From: Cristatella mucedo | Lineage: Eukaryota > Bryozoa > Phylactolaemata > Cristatellidae | Length of the DNA: 64,000 nt | Direction: 5' to 3' | Assembly: GCA_009760855.2 (NCBI GenBank) | Contig: WPIO01000055.1 | Span: 593,501 to 657,500, forward strand | In this document: positions 11,638 to 23,600 of the stretch, one piece after another | Numbering within the stretch: the stretch's first letter is position 1 | Layout of the letters: the number at the start of each line of letters is the position of its first letter | The notes under the pieces: model-generated | The model's database searches: none | Seen by the model: only the letters and a program-made list of their open reading frames with translations | Told to the model about the DNA's origin: nothing | Position numbers and translations under genes: made by a program

Positions 11638-11700
11638 TCTCTCTCTCTCTCTCTCTCACACTATCTCTCCCTCTCTCTCTCACTCTCACTCTCTCACACA
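11368..11700. repeat. (TC)n microsatellite array, about 330 bp
   Basis: Nearly pure TC with occasional CAC and TTT interruptions. The Leu/Ser and Arg/Glu open frames across it are artefacts of the repeat. Confidence 0.97.
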
Positions 11701-12149
11701 TATGTACGCGCTGAGTGAAATAAATATAGTGTCTCGTTGACCGCTCACTTCCGCGCTGTGTCTCCGTGAGATTCCACTAGAACTGCCGCCGCCGCCGCCG
11801 GAGCGACAGCAATTCAACACGTACTGCACGAGTACGTGCCGGCGTCAAGACTCCAAGGGAAGCGTCGAGAACAGCGAGCGGAAGTGGAAGCCGACGCTCG
11901 ATCTCACAATGAATGACGCGCGTGCTCACGGACGTTCCAAGGATTTCGGTACGGAGGGCTAGACCTTGAACTTTGGATCCGGGATTTTTTAATCAGTTCA
12001 GAACAGACTTTTACTCGCGCTGAAAAAATCTGCTTTAGCTCTTATTATTGTTATCTTAGCTGTTAATCTTGGCTATCGGATTAATGATTATAGACATTTT
12101 GCCAAACCTGCGGCTCCCGGGCCCCGGGGCGCGCGGCGAGGAAGCCTCT
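11701..12149. other. Unassigned sequence with AATAAA and GCC repeat
   Basis: Contains gtgaaataaatatagtgtct at about 11717 followed by ctcgttgaccgctcac, and a (GCC)n run at about 11785. The arrangement resembles the R-U5 end of an LTR, but no matching copy is visible. Confidence 0.25.
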
Positions 12150-12460
12150 TTTGAAGTGCGTAAGTTCGATTACATACTGGCCGGTACTGCTCCTCTGCTA
12201 AACCGCTAGTGAACAGCTGTTGGGAGCATCATCGAGAGGGGCCGGTTCGTGGCCGTGGTCCGCCTGTGATGTGGCGTGAACACAGGCCAGAAACCCACTG
12301 ACGAACAGATGGTGGATTCCCCATCAGGGTCGGCCAGTGCACAGCCGTGCTGGAGAGGGGAGTCGAGTGGGAGAGGGGGGCGAAGGGAGTCGTACATCCC
12401 ACTGCTCCGTGCGTCGTACAATAAACTGTTGATGCCGATCATCGGCTGGCTCTTTGCGAG
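12150..12460 (-). repeat. Dispersed repeat, inverted copy of 53950-54240
   Basis: Matches the reverse complement of 53950-54240 in order: gttcgat, ggccggt, gctcct, gggagcatc, tcgagaggggcc, gatggtggattc, ccatc, gggtcggcca, gcacagcc. Family unidentified. Confidence 0.75.
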
Positions 12461-13441
12461 CGTGAACCGAACAGCAAAGCGCTCGGAGAGAAAATGCGCA
12501 GCCCTTGTTTGGAGAGCAGCTAGCGTGGGGGGTAGCTCGAGTCACCCGGTGCGCTTCATTAAGCCAGCCAAAAAAGACTTGAGCAGCTGTTACCATTGCT
12601 ACTATTAATCAGCCATGTATGCCAATACAAATAAGTATTTATAGCAATTATCACTATTAAGCAATAATTACGAGCAAGTACCACTGCGGTGCGATGTCGC
12701 GGCTTTGCATGCTGAAGTACTTACCTAAGCAGCCAACACTCTGAGCTCGTAGCAGGAGCCTGTCCCTGCCCTGAGCCTGGCGAATAATGGTGAAGCCCTG
12801 AGCCTTGAAGCGTGCCAACGGAAATCGCAGAGGCTGCCTCGATGCATGCAAGTATTTCGGTGGTAGCTGAGCAAGGCAGCAGCTGAGAGCGCCCTTGACC
12901 TTTGCATAGCAACTCTTGTCTGCTGCGTAGGAGCGAGAAGATGGCCGCGGAGAGCTACATTTTTGCGGCCACCCTCCAGTCTTAACTTACAACTCCATCG
13001 GAAGCCCTGAGTGCAGCTGGACGCCAATTCGACGCCTGGAGTGCGACTTACTTGCTCTCAACTGACTTTGACGGGGTTTATGTGGCACCTAGCCATAGAG
13101 TTTGGCATAACGGGTCCCCGATCGCTATAATTCAGGCGACCCGAATATTATCTTGCCTTCCATATGGTTAAAACTGTGCTTTCAACGGCTCTAATAGACG
13201 CATCTTCTACTTTCGCGACGCTTCGTGTAGCTTCCCGCTTCTTCCTGTTTCTGGACACGAAGCATTGGTCTCGAGACTGTGCCTTCAAGCAAGCGCCAGA
13301 CCGCAGCCGCTGCTGCTGAGGGTTCTAGTCCAAATCAGCACGCTGAACATTCAGCAGTCAGTCAGTTTCGTAACTCGGGGCATATACAAAATGCTTTCCC
13401 TGATTGCTGCAATATCTTGTGATGTTGAGAAGCCCTAGACC
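12461..13441. other. Intergenic, no gene recognised
   Basis: No supported coding frame. The part near 12461 may continue the dispersed repeat. Confidence 0.45.
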
Positions 13442-14755
13442 CAGTGGCCGTAGTGAGACTTTGCGGCGCCCGGTGACAAAGCTGCGAATGGCGCCCCCTT
13501 ATTAAAAATTGCTGTAAAATATCTCCTCTACAGAAGAAATACAAAAAAGCACACATAGCCAGCAGGCGTATCGAGTTGAAACACGTTTTACTAACTGCAG
13601 TACTATCTACTAATTATCTACTGCCTCTAACCATCTCATATAGTTTCTTGTCGGAGATAATTTATGCTGTTCTTCATTATTCTTGAGGTCTCCTCCTCTG
13701 CCGAGAGACCAGCATCTTGAGAGCATTGTCCAGGCAATTGTGTCCTTCGGTGGATTCTTCGTTCAACTGCAACATCCCACAATTAACACCTCCTTTTGGA
13801 ATCTAGTAGTGATTCTTGGCCCAGGACTTCTCGAAGTCTAGACAACTCAATCTCAAGAGAGTAGAGGTCACAAGGGGCGCCCTTGAAGTTTATTACTTTG
13901 GATCCGGCAGTCTCTTTTCTGAACGCGGTCAATCTTCCCTAAGATGCTGTACCAAAGTAGCCACAGAGCCAACAAGTTCAAAATACGATTTAGGATACTG
14001 CCAACTTCATTTTTTGTTTATAAAGTGCTCTGTTTGTGTCCTCAGACAGTTGCTCCAAAAGACCTACAGTGCTGTTCAGTCCATCGTTGATAGCTTTCAC
14101 AACCTCCGCTCTAGCACTCCACCCTGTTGCATAGGCAGTGACGGCTAAGACTTTCTTCAGCTCTTCCCACCTCAGAGTTGATCTTAAAAAGAATAAGTGT
14201 GTGCTCTTTATTGTTCCAGACAAGGTAATGACAACGGAATCTTGACCTACAGCATGAACTCCTGCCAGGCTCAGGCTGTGGTTATCACAGTTTACGAAAA
14301 TTGCCTTATCATTTCTGGACAGTAGACCCTTTTGGACACTTGACAAGCGGCCAGACATGACTGCTGCGTTTTCTTAGTACTGCAACCTGCAATATTGCAA
14401 GAAAATTGTCAGATTCGAGTTTCTCGAGATGAGACCTCAATTGATGGAGCATATTTGGCGTGGATTTGAAGAGGGACGACTCTTTGAGGATGATTGTTTT
14501 GTTGGCCAAATCAGCACCGACACATCGAATGACCTCGAATGACTGATCGAGGTGTGCCAAATCAGGAGTTGAGTCAAGCAGAATTCCATCGTACTTGTTT
14601 TGCCGTATGTCACTTAGTAGGTTGTCCGTGACTGTGGATGCAAGTATACTAAGGAACTCATTTTGGGTTTCAGGAGACAGATAAGAGACTGTGGATTCTT
14701 TCTGGCTTGTTCCAGGTGTGATTGCAGAAGAGGATCGTAATGAGCGAGAAGTCAC
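13442..14755 (-). pseudogene. hAT transposase fossil, ZMYM1/DUF4371 type
   Basis: Reverse strand 14755-14309 encodes SYLSPETQNEFLSILAST and DGILLDSTPDLAHLDQS; 14358-13990, in another frame, encodes KAIFVNCDNHSLSLAGVHAV, LRWEELKK and WSARAEVVKAIND. These are the blocks of ZMYM1-like hAT transposases in the right order. Frames change near 14358, and a stop falls next to the NAAVMSG block where the second Asp is expected. The low-coordinate end carries cagtggccgtagtgagac at 13442, then ggcggcgcccggtg-like sequence typical of this group's termini. The other terminus is not seen; the copy stops at the decamer array. Confidence 0.8.
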
Positions 14756-14840
14756 GAGAAGTCACGAGAAGTCACGAGAAGTCACGAGAAGTCACGAGAA
14801 GTCACGAGAAGTCACGAGAAGTCACGAGAAGTCACGAGAA
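14751..14840. repeat. 10-bp tandem repeat, nine perfect copies
   Basis: Unit gtcacgagaa repeated nine times without change, preceded by one degenerate unit (tgagcgagaa). It sits exactly at the N-terminal end of the hAT fossil. Confidence 0.97.
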
Positions 14841-14865
14841 GTTTAAAATGTTTTTCTCACCAGCC

Positions 14866-15200
14866 AGGCCAATAAAAATAATAATAATAACAATACCTTG
14901 TTACTGTGCCCTCAGAAAACTCAATCTCTTTCTAGGCACTTTATATTTGCTTTAAAGGAAGCGTGATCGAATTGTTAGCGATAGCATGCTCAATGAACAA
15001 TAACCGTAACATTTTTAGAGGTGGCATGCACTGGGTCAGCATGCAAGTTTGGTTGTGGCAGCATGTACGGTGTCAGCACGAATAAGCACACAAAGGACGA
15101 ATCGTGTGGACCCACTAAAGGCTGCGATAAACAGATGCGTTTTTAATTTCTTTTTAAATATTGTCAAGGCAGGCGATGTCTCCAAGACTCTCTTGCTAAA
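14866..15200 (-). mobile_element. LINE-1f 3' part
   Basis: (AAT)n tail, stem-loop (tgccctcagaaaactcaatc) and 3' UTR. Then reverse-strand coding for FKKKLKTHLFIAAFSGST at about 15110-15170. Confidence 0.8.
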
Positions 15201-15364
15201 GTCAGCAGATACGGCCCGGCTTATGTGCGTCATGTGAGCGATCGTAGCGACCCCATTGGGCGGGTGAAGCGGCACGTATTCGGCTTGGGGCGGAACGACG
15301 CGGTGGCAACGCCACGCCCACAGGCTTACCCTCGCTTACAGGTACTGCAACCTGATATAATTCA

Positions 15365-15475
15365 TTATTATAGCACCCTAAAAGAACGTAATCTCTATTC
15401 AAGCGCATGATATACGCCACGGGGCTCGAGCCCACGACCTCGGTCACACCTTGGTCGGGCGCGAGCATCTTATAT
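15365..15475 (-). mobile_element. SINE-B copy
   Basis: gcaccctaaaagaacgtaat, ggctcgagcccacgacct (B box) and ttggtcgggcgcgagcatct, reverse orientation. A-box end eroded. Confidence 0.7.
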
Positions 15476-15704
15476 GTAATGTATCTTAACTAACCACTAT
15501 TAGCCTACGACTCGTTAGCTTTGCTTCGAGAGACCAGCTCCGTCAAGTACCCTCACTTGTCCGCAAGGACAAGCACCTTTTAACGCCTGTGTGTCTGTGT
15601 CAGAGGATTTACATTCTGAGGCTGCTACAGGGCCGTTCAGAAGGCTTTGCCTACTCTATTGCCAAAATTAAGCGTCATTCAATAGAATGCATCGCTGCTG
15701 ACGC

Positions 15705-15945
15705 TCATTTAATATATATATATATATATTCTATATAGAATATATAAATATATATATGTATTTATATTCTAAATAGAATATATATTCTATTTAGAATATA
15801 TAGAATATACATATAGAATATGTAAACATATATATATAAGAATACATCGCTGCTGACGCTCATTTGAGTATATTTGTATATGTACATATATATATAGACA
15901 TATATATATATATAAATATATGTATATATGTATGTTAAATGCAGT
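15705..15945. repeat. AT-rich simple repeat, imperfect palindromes
   Basis: TATA/ATAG-rich tract with repeats of tatattctatatagaatat type and a duplicated aatacatcgctgctgacgct / aatgcatcgctgctgacgct near 15690 and 15840. Confidence 0.9.
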
Positions 15946-16014
15946 TTGCAGTCATAGTACGGCGGGTTTTTGCACGTGATCCGAGTGGTAAAGTAGGAAA
16001 ACAAGTCTTATATT

Positions 16015-16660
16015 TACTTGTAATGTAATGTATCTCCGTCTGTAGCTCCACAAAGTCATAAAGACCGTGTGGGTGTTACGCAGGAGAGTTTTGTATAGCG
16101 CACTCACAGCCTAAGCGGCTTTCGGTACGCATTTGGTAGCCAACAGACTTCGTCTCACGCAAAACAGAGAAAGTGGGAAGCATTGCAGAGTCAGGAGAAA
16201 AGTTGAGGTAGCGAGTAGCATAGAAGTAGCAGCTCAGGACCGCTGTAAAGGATGAGCCATAGTCGGCAGTAGGAGAGTAGTTGTCGTTGCGTAAGAATTG
16301 TGGAAGCGAGTTCCACAGTCTAGGACCTGCAGAGCTAAAGCTTCTGTCGCCAACGGTCTTTAAGCTGAGGAAAGGAACAGCTAATTTATTGTCCGCACAG
16401 GACCTGAGGGCGCGAACAGGCTGAACCTGGTGTAGCAGCTCAGCTAGGTATGAAGGAGCCAAGCCGTGGCGGGCCTTGTGGGTTAGCGTAAGAACTTTGC
16501 TCTGTAATCGTTGCTCAACCGGCAACCATCCTAGCTCTTTTAGCAAAGGATACACGTGCTCAAATATCTGGGACTTGAAGACTAGCCTTGCAGCCATATT
16601 CATAGTCAGCTGCAGTGGCCTAATAGCTTTCTTTGGCAGCCCAGTCAATAAGGAATTGCA
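16015..16660 (-). mobile_element. LINE-2f 3' part
   Basis: Reverse strand encodes GLPKKAIRPLQ, NMAARLVFKSQ, LLKELGWLPVEQRLQSKVLT, GLAPSYLAELLHQVQPVRAL and RSFSSAGPRLWNSLPQFLR. This is the C-terminal part of a CR1-like ORF2, distinct from LINE-1f. The low-coordinate end has the tail tgtaatgtaatgtatctccg. Confidence 0.88.
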
Positions 16661-16664
16661 ATAA

Positions 16665-17260
16665 CTTGTCTGTCATGAGCGTCGAAGTTGCCACATCTCA
16701 TCACTTCTTGCCGACCTGAACTAGCTCCCACTCAAGAGACGCATCGATTTCAAGGTTTGTCACTCACTTTAGGTCTCTTAATTCTTTGGCTCCAGCCTAC
16801 CTATCAGATCCACTCCACCACCAAGCTAAGCATCGTCCCAATCACTTTTCGGAATTTAACTTTTTAGCTATACCTCATACAAATCTCAAATCCTTTGGAT
16901 ACCGTGCCTTTAGTTCGTATGCACCAAAATCCTGGAACACACTTCCGACTTACGTCACGACATCTATTAACTTGTCCACATTTGAAAAGAAATTAAAAAT
17001 GCACCTATTTATGACAGGATTTAGTGGGTCCCTGTGGTTCGTCCTTTATGTGCTTATGCGCGCTGACACTGTGCATGCTGCCGCTAACTGTACTTGCACT
17101 CTGACCCTGTGCATGTCACCTCTAACCATGTTATTCTTGTTGTTTATTAAGCATCCGCTAGCCATTCGATCGTGCCTCCTGTGCAGCAAGTGTAAAGTGC
17201 CTAGAAAGAGATTGGGTTCTCTGATGGTGCTATATCAAATCAAGTTATTATTACTTAACG
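16665..17260 (+). mobile_element. LINE-1f 3' part
   Basis: Encodes LAPAYLSDPLHHQAKH-like residues, SFGYRAFSSYAPKSWNTLPT and FEKKLKMHLFMTGFSGSLW. Then the 3' UTR, stem-loop gtgcctagaaagagattggg...ggtgcta and an AT-rich tail. It ends just upstream of AAMP. Confidence 0.9.
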
Positions 17261-17591
17261 AAGCTTATTAACGAAGATTCATACTTAAACGAATATTATT
17301 ACTTAACGAATTACTTAACGTATTTTCACGATGCAACAGCCATAGTGGTGTGACAAACTTAAGTCTTTTGTCAGCTGGAGTGTTGAAATGGCATCTCGAA
17401 GGAAAATTTCAAAGGCCTTGGGTTAAAATTTCCGTATACGACAAGACCCACACTTACGTTCTTGCGTTACGACATACCCTTGGAAAGCTCAGCACAGAGG
17501 CCGCACTTGTCAGCCGGATGCGGCAAACCGGATACGACGTAGCCAGCCATGTCGAGCTCTTTTTTTACTAAGGCGTAAAAGACCGACCGGC
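17261..17591 (+). promoter_or_regulatory. AAMP: AAMP 5' flank / presumed promoter and 5' UTR
   Basis: Unique sequence between the end of a LINE (about 17260) and the AAMP ATG. No TATA box or CpG cluster stands out. By position it must hold the 5' UTR, and probably the core promoter unless a non-coding first exon lies upstream. Confidence 0.35.
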
Positions 17592-17691
17592 ATGGATTCC
17601 GGGGAACCCCACGCTGAAGACTACCTCTCCGACGATGACGGCGCAGACGAAGTTGAGGTACTCGAGGAAGTCATAGATGATGATGATGAAG
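17592..17691 (+). CDS. AAMP: AAMP exon 1 (coding part)
   Basis: Encodes residues 1-33 plus one base; begins MDSGEPHAEDYLSDDDGADE. It is an acidic region with a GAT-repeat stretch coding for Asp. Donor gtaggt at 17692, phase 1. The ATG has G at -3 and G at +4. Confidence 0.85.
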
Positions 17692-20600
17692 GTAGGTCGG
17701 GTACCAAATTTCGGGTTCATGTGTTTTTCGCAATCCTCGGGAGTCTGTCCCCCCCACGTTCCTCCCTCCACAGCTTCGAATGGCACGTGCGCACGTTGCC
17801 GGGCTTAGTGCGCATGTTTTTTTTTACGGGTCCGCTTACGTTTTTATTGCATGGAAATTGTATAGCTGTTACAATCAGCCTTTCCTCTCACGCTTTGCGG
17901 TTGTTTTGTCTGGCGGACTCGCTGCGACCTCTTGCTACGCTGGGTCTTCCCCAAAAATTTTGGACTGCAGCCCCCATCCGTGGAATCTCCGTGAAATTTT
18001 GAATGATGTTTTCTAACGATAAATTCGTGAATGTATGTCCCCCTTATGCTTGGCCCGCCAGATTGTTCTCAGCGATCTCACCAGTTGACCTCCAGAGTGC
18101 GGCATGTAGTGAGAAGGCACAGCTAGCACAGTTTACTCTGAGCCCACCTGAATTTTTAGCCCAACAGATCTGGCAGCGCTCGGTTAAAAGAGCTGGAACG
18201 CGCATGCATTGCAGTACGGATATTAACTGCGTGGTGGTTCTCTGCGTAGTAGTCCGAAAGCTGTACTCAAGAGCGATCGCGTCGGTAAAAGAGGTGGCAT
18301 GCTTGCTTTCAGCTTCGTAATATTACACAATTTGAGCTTGCATAGATAAGGAGACCACAGCCGACAGCTAGTTCATCCATTCGGGTTATCCCGCCTGTGC
18401 TTCTGTAGCTTGCTACTCACTGGTCTTCCTACCTGTGCAATGACAGGGCTTCTCTGTCATGAACGATGCAGCTATCGTATTAGATCACTACTTGTAATAA
18501 TTATATTAAGAGTAATGCATTTGTATAGCACCCTCAGCGAACTTGATCTCCTTCTAGACTCTTTACGTATGCTGTAAAGGAAACATGATAAAATGGTTAG
18601 TGGTAACATGCTCTATGTCAATAAACGTGAGATTGGTTAGAGGACACATGCACAGTGTCAATATGTAAAAATAGTGGTAGCATGCACAGTGTGAGCATGC
18701 ACGAGCTTGACACAAAGAACGAATCTCCAGGATCCTCTAAAAGCCGTGATAAAAATGTGCATTTTAAGCTTCTTTTTGAATGTCAGAGGGTGTCGTGACG
18801 TCCGTCGTGAGGGAGTTCCAGGCTTTTGGAGCATTTGAACTAAAGGCACAGTCTCCAAAGGATTTGATGTTTTTTCGCACGAGGTATAGCTAAACGATTT
18901 TGAGTCAGAAAAGTGGGTGGTATGATGCCTGGCCTGATTAGAAAGTAGATCTGATAGCTAGCCTGGAGCAAAAGAACGATATGACCTAAAAGTGAGTGAC
19001 CAAACCTTGAGTCGATACGCCTCTTGATGGGGAGGTAGTGCAGGTTGGTGAGAAGTGGTGTACTGTGGCAGTTTCGACGTGTACGACAGACAAGCCTACC
19101 TGCCAAGCGTTGCGCCAACTATAAGCGCCTTATTGCGCAGCCGGAAGGCGTGCGAATAGTGAGTTGCATAAGTCAGGACAGGATGTTACAAGTGCACGGA
19201 CCAACTTGAATGTGGTATCCTTACCGAAGCAAGCGAGGTTTTGGGAGCAGAGTAACTGAAGGCACTGCCTCCAAGGGATTTGAAGGTTCTCTGTGGCTCC
19301 GGCAGACGACCCGAATCTGAAGAGCTTAGGAGCACAGGCCTAACTAGGAAGTAATTCAGACAGGCAGGTCGGAGCTAGAGAATGGAGGGACTTGAAAAGC
19401 TGAATGGCATCATCCAGAATCAGTTGGTAAAGAACGTGGTCGAAAGGCTGGTCTTTAAATCCGATAGATAAATTTAGTCCTGCATCTCCATTGGTAAAGG
19501 GAGCTGCCGCAAGGCTCCCGGTTAATTAAGAGGTTGATACAGAGCCAAAGGCTTCAGTTGACTCAAAAAAATGCCAAGCAGATTTAACAGCATCTTTTTT
19601 TTATAGCGACAGAAGAGCCTTTACGGCTATCACCAGCGCTTGCAGTGGCAATAAAGGGTCACTCACCCCAGGATTCGAACCCACGACTTCAGGTCCGAGT
19701 TCGTGAAAAGCAACCATCTTACCTAGTATGCCATCAATCACGGCTCTTCACAAGGCATATGCCCTGGCTCCTTCATACCTAGCTGAAGTGCTGCACAAGT
19801 TCTAGTCTCCCCAATTCCTTTCAGCAATACATTAGCTATACCGCTCTTCATTTAGAGACTGTTGGTGATGGAACGTTTTGCTCCACGGATCCCGGGAGCG
19901 GAATACACTCCCACAATTATTTCTTTCGCGTATTCATCTCTCCTTCTCCCGGCTGTTGCTTGTGCTTTTTTGCTGTCCTGTGATGCTAACCTTCAGGCCT
20001 CCACCTTCTTTCGACTGCTTTCTTCCTGTCTACACGATTCTCGTCACTTTCTTTTTTGTTGAGATGGATTCTGCTGTCAACTGCGTGCTCCGAAAGCCGC
20101 TTTGAATGTATGCTATTGATAACTCTCCACCAAAGCTCACTTTGGCCCTGAGGCTTCGTGGTTACATAACAAAAAATACATGCTTACTTGCGTGTGAGGC
20201 TCATTTAATCCCTCTCAGCCTGCTTTCAAAGAAACAAATTAACCCGAATTAATCCTGAGACATCTCATGCGATGACCATTGACTCGCCTTAGCTTGCCAA
20301 GCACTTTGCGTTAGCTACTGATACGACCTTCACTTTTGCTCTCGTACACCCGTGTTTGATGCAGAATCTGACTTGTGCAGAATCGATACAGAATAATTAT
20401 AATAATAATACATTAGTATAGCGCTATCAGATAACTGAATCTCTTTCTCTAGGCACTTTACAGATGCTGCATATAAAGCTTTACCAAATGCTTAGTGGGA
20501 ACATCCGAAAGCCACAGGCATAGTGTACATGCATGTACATGCACACGAAGGACGAATGTAGTGCCCACTGCTTCGGAGCTGCTTGCCGGCGTATTTTGTG

Positions 20601-23600
20601 CCACGGCTTCGTGATCCATGAAAGCTGAAATGTGGAAGGTCAGAATGTAAATCTTTCTAGGTGCCGACGTGGAAATGGATGATGACAATGACGAGGCCGA
20701 GCCAGACGATGATACTGCACATGATAGAGAGGCGCTAACCGACGACGCCGAGGTCGTGTTCACCAAACACACCGGTATCCGAAGGCTCGTTTTGTTGTGC
20801 AGCAGGCGATAACAGGCAGCAAGCAGCATTCGACAGCTGGTGCGTGGTGACCCTAGCTCTAAGCGATTCGTTTTCTTCTTTTGCTGTTTCGCTGTAAGGA
20901 TCGGTTTTCTGCATCAGCCTCAACCCGGCATCCACATTAGCTGCAACGGGAGGTGTCGACGACAAGGCGTACGTGTGGAATGTACTCACTGGCGAGGTTG
21001 TTCTACACTGTACCGGTACGTGATCCCCGATGCCACGTTCTCGGTATTTGCCATATGTAAGCACATTTTTGGTTATTACTCTTGTTGCTAGGAGATTGTC
21101 GCCCCTGAGCATTAGCACAGGCAAATGCTCGAGGCAAGGCAACCGGCAAGGCGACATGCTGCAGCTGCTGTGTAAGCTTGATATTACTCATCATTCAGTT
21201 GCATTTTCCTTTGTAGCAAATGTAAAGCGCCTAGAAATAGATTGAGTTCTCTGGGGGCGCTTTATCAAGTGCATTATTATTATTATTATAGGCTGGTAAT
21301 AATAATAATATATTTTATTGAAGCACCCTCGGAGAACCCAATCTATTTCTAAGCACTTTACAATTGCTGCAAAGGAAGCACGATCGAATGGTTAGTGGTA
21401 GCAGCATGCTCAATACACAACAAGGTTAACATGGTTAGGGGTGACATGCACAGGGTCAGCATGCAAGTGTGGTTAGTGGCAGCATGTCAGCAGGCACAAG
21501 CACATGCAGGACGAATCAGGGGGACCCACTAAATGCTGTCATAAATAGATGCGTTTTTAGTTTCTTTTTAAATGTGGACAAATCGGGAATGAGGTCGTGA
21601 TGCAGGTCGGGAGTGAGGTCCAGTCTGGTGAGTGTTAAAGCTGCCTGCATCATGCAAGCGAGAAGCTCAGTAGGACATGATGGCCTGAATGGACAGACTG
21701 ATGGCAGTATCGGCTGTGTTGGCAGACAGAAATAGTTTGAGCTGCAGTGTGAGCTGTTACAGAATAATGTAATCTATAATAATCTATAATAATAAAATAA
21801 TGTAATCTATAATCATCTATAATAATAATGTAAAATGTAATCGATGAGTTCTTTGCAATGTGAACGTGCTCTTCTTGCACTCATGCGAACCTTCATGAAT
21901 GCGTATCTCGTGTCTGCGCATTCCCGAAGAGTGAGAGTCACACACTGTATGACACTGTATGTCTCTAGATGGCTCTTTCTTTCAGGCCATCGGGACTCGG
22001 TTGTTCACACGTCATTCAGTCATGATGGGCTCTATGTAGCCACTGGCGACATGAGTGGATTGGTTCAAGTTTGGAACATGCAGACTTTGTCTTGCATTTG
22101 GTCGTTTGAGATCAGCGACCTAGAGGTTTGTGCATCTGCTTGCCTTTTGCAGGGACGAGTGCCCCTTTTCAAGCCAAGTTACTGCCACATTTTGTGCGAT
22201 CAAGGGAGCTAATTCTGCCGTAGCCGAAATACTGCAATATCCTCATCGCCATGTTGTTATGTTGCAGTTTCACTGCCCGCCACACGAGGTGGTTGCCTCG
22301 TCGCTAGATTGTCGTCCGCCTAGTCTCTCTTAACTATGCCACCGGGCTCTGCAGCCTTTTTAAAATAAGGCCGCCTGGGCATAATTCAAAATTCATGTCA
22401 TTCATCATTGTTCCCTTTTACTCAATTGTTTTGCTCGCTCCAACTGACGCAACTACACCATGACGCCTTCGCTCCTAGCCGGATTGCTACAACGGTGACT
22501 TCCTAATTTCCTGTCCAGTCACCTAATGTCCTCCCATATCCACTCAGATGTCCTCTGTAGACACTAATTTAGCCATCTCCTTCTTTCATTTAAAAACACT
22601 GACCACAGTTGCTGATTCTGTGTACGGCCCTGATTGTTGGGCGAATTGCGCATTCGACGGCGGTCTTCTTTGCCATGTAATTCGGCTGCAGTGCTGCATG
22701 GTCTTTGACGGTGACCCACGTTTTGCATAATGCTGAGATCGTTGTCCGATTGCTGACCGTGCCCGGTCTTTAGCTCGGTGCTATGTGCGAGCATTGATCA
22801 TCACCTGCTGTGTGCAAGGATCTGCTGTGCTTTCTGTGCCTCTGCCCACATGACGACCTTCATTCGAATCGTCGATATTCGCTGATAGCAGTCGTGATTT
22901 TCAATTTTCAATTTGGCATTGTTTCTGCTGCAGAACCATATGTATGTTTACGACGTGCTTGCTGGAACGTGCTTGACATGCTTGGAATGGCCCAGAATTA
23001 GTGTCCCTGCTGCTCAGAGTCAGCTGATCTCCACCTTACACGCATGAGAAAGTCGCTGGCTTTGATTTACTATAACAATGATCATAATAAGACATGTGTG
23101 AATTTTTTCAACTCCCTTGTTGCATGTAGTGCTGACATCTGCACTTGGATGGCTGCAAACTTTCTCAAATTGAGCAATGATAAAAACATCTTACTAGTTA
23201 TGGGCAAAACCAAGTGTGAGTTGGAAATTAGAAAGCTTAAAGCTCAAAATCGGGTCTGCCAGTATATCTCCTGTAGCATCTACACGAAATCTTGGTGTCT
23301 TGTTCCAACGTGACCTTTTACATCAGCTCTATTGTCAAGTCTGCCTACTTGGACTACTTATCTTTGCAAAAATTTGGGCCTGCTCAGATAGGGATACCAC
23401 ATCCAAGTTGGTCCATCCATTTGTGACATCACATATAGGCTTAACTCACTGTTTGCTGGTCTTGCAGCCTATGCAATCAGGTACTTACAGTTGGTACACC
23501 ATTCTGCAGCTGGGTTTGTCTGTCGTGAGCGTTGCCACATCACACCATTTTTCACCGACCTGCACTGGCTCTCAATCAAGCAGCGCACTGCCTTCAAGGT

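Larger units (their letters stand above)
17692..20660 (+). other. AAMP intron 1
   Basis: 2969 nt with a LINE-1f copy, a LINE-like fragment (19250-19500), a SINE-A and a LINE tail. The first kilobase has no recognised element and no convincing exon. Confidence 0.8.

Noticed and set aside
11307-11714. Long Leu/Ser-rich frame (and Arg/Glu-rich on the other strand)
   Set aside because: It is a translation of the (TC)n microsatellite. The same applies to 46123-46449 and 62108-62487.
11717-11760. LTR R-U5 boundary
   Set aside because: AATAAA and a CTCGTTGACC stretch look suggestive, but no second LTR, TG...CA ends or primer-binding site could be found.
14751-14840. CRISPR-like array
   Set aside because: The nine decamers are directly adjacent with no spacers; it is a simple tandem repeat.
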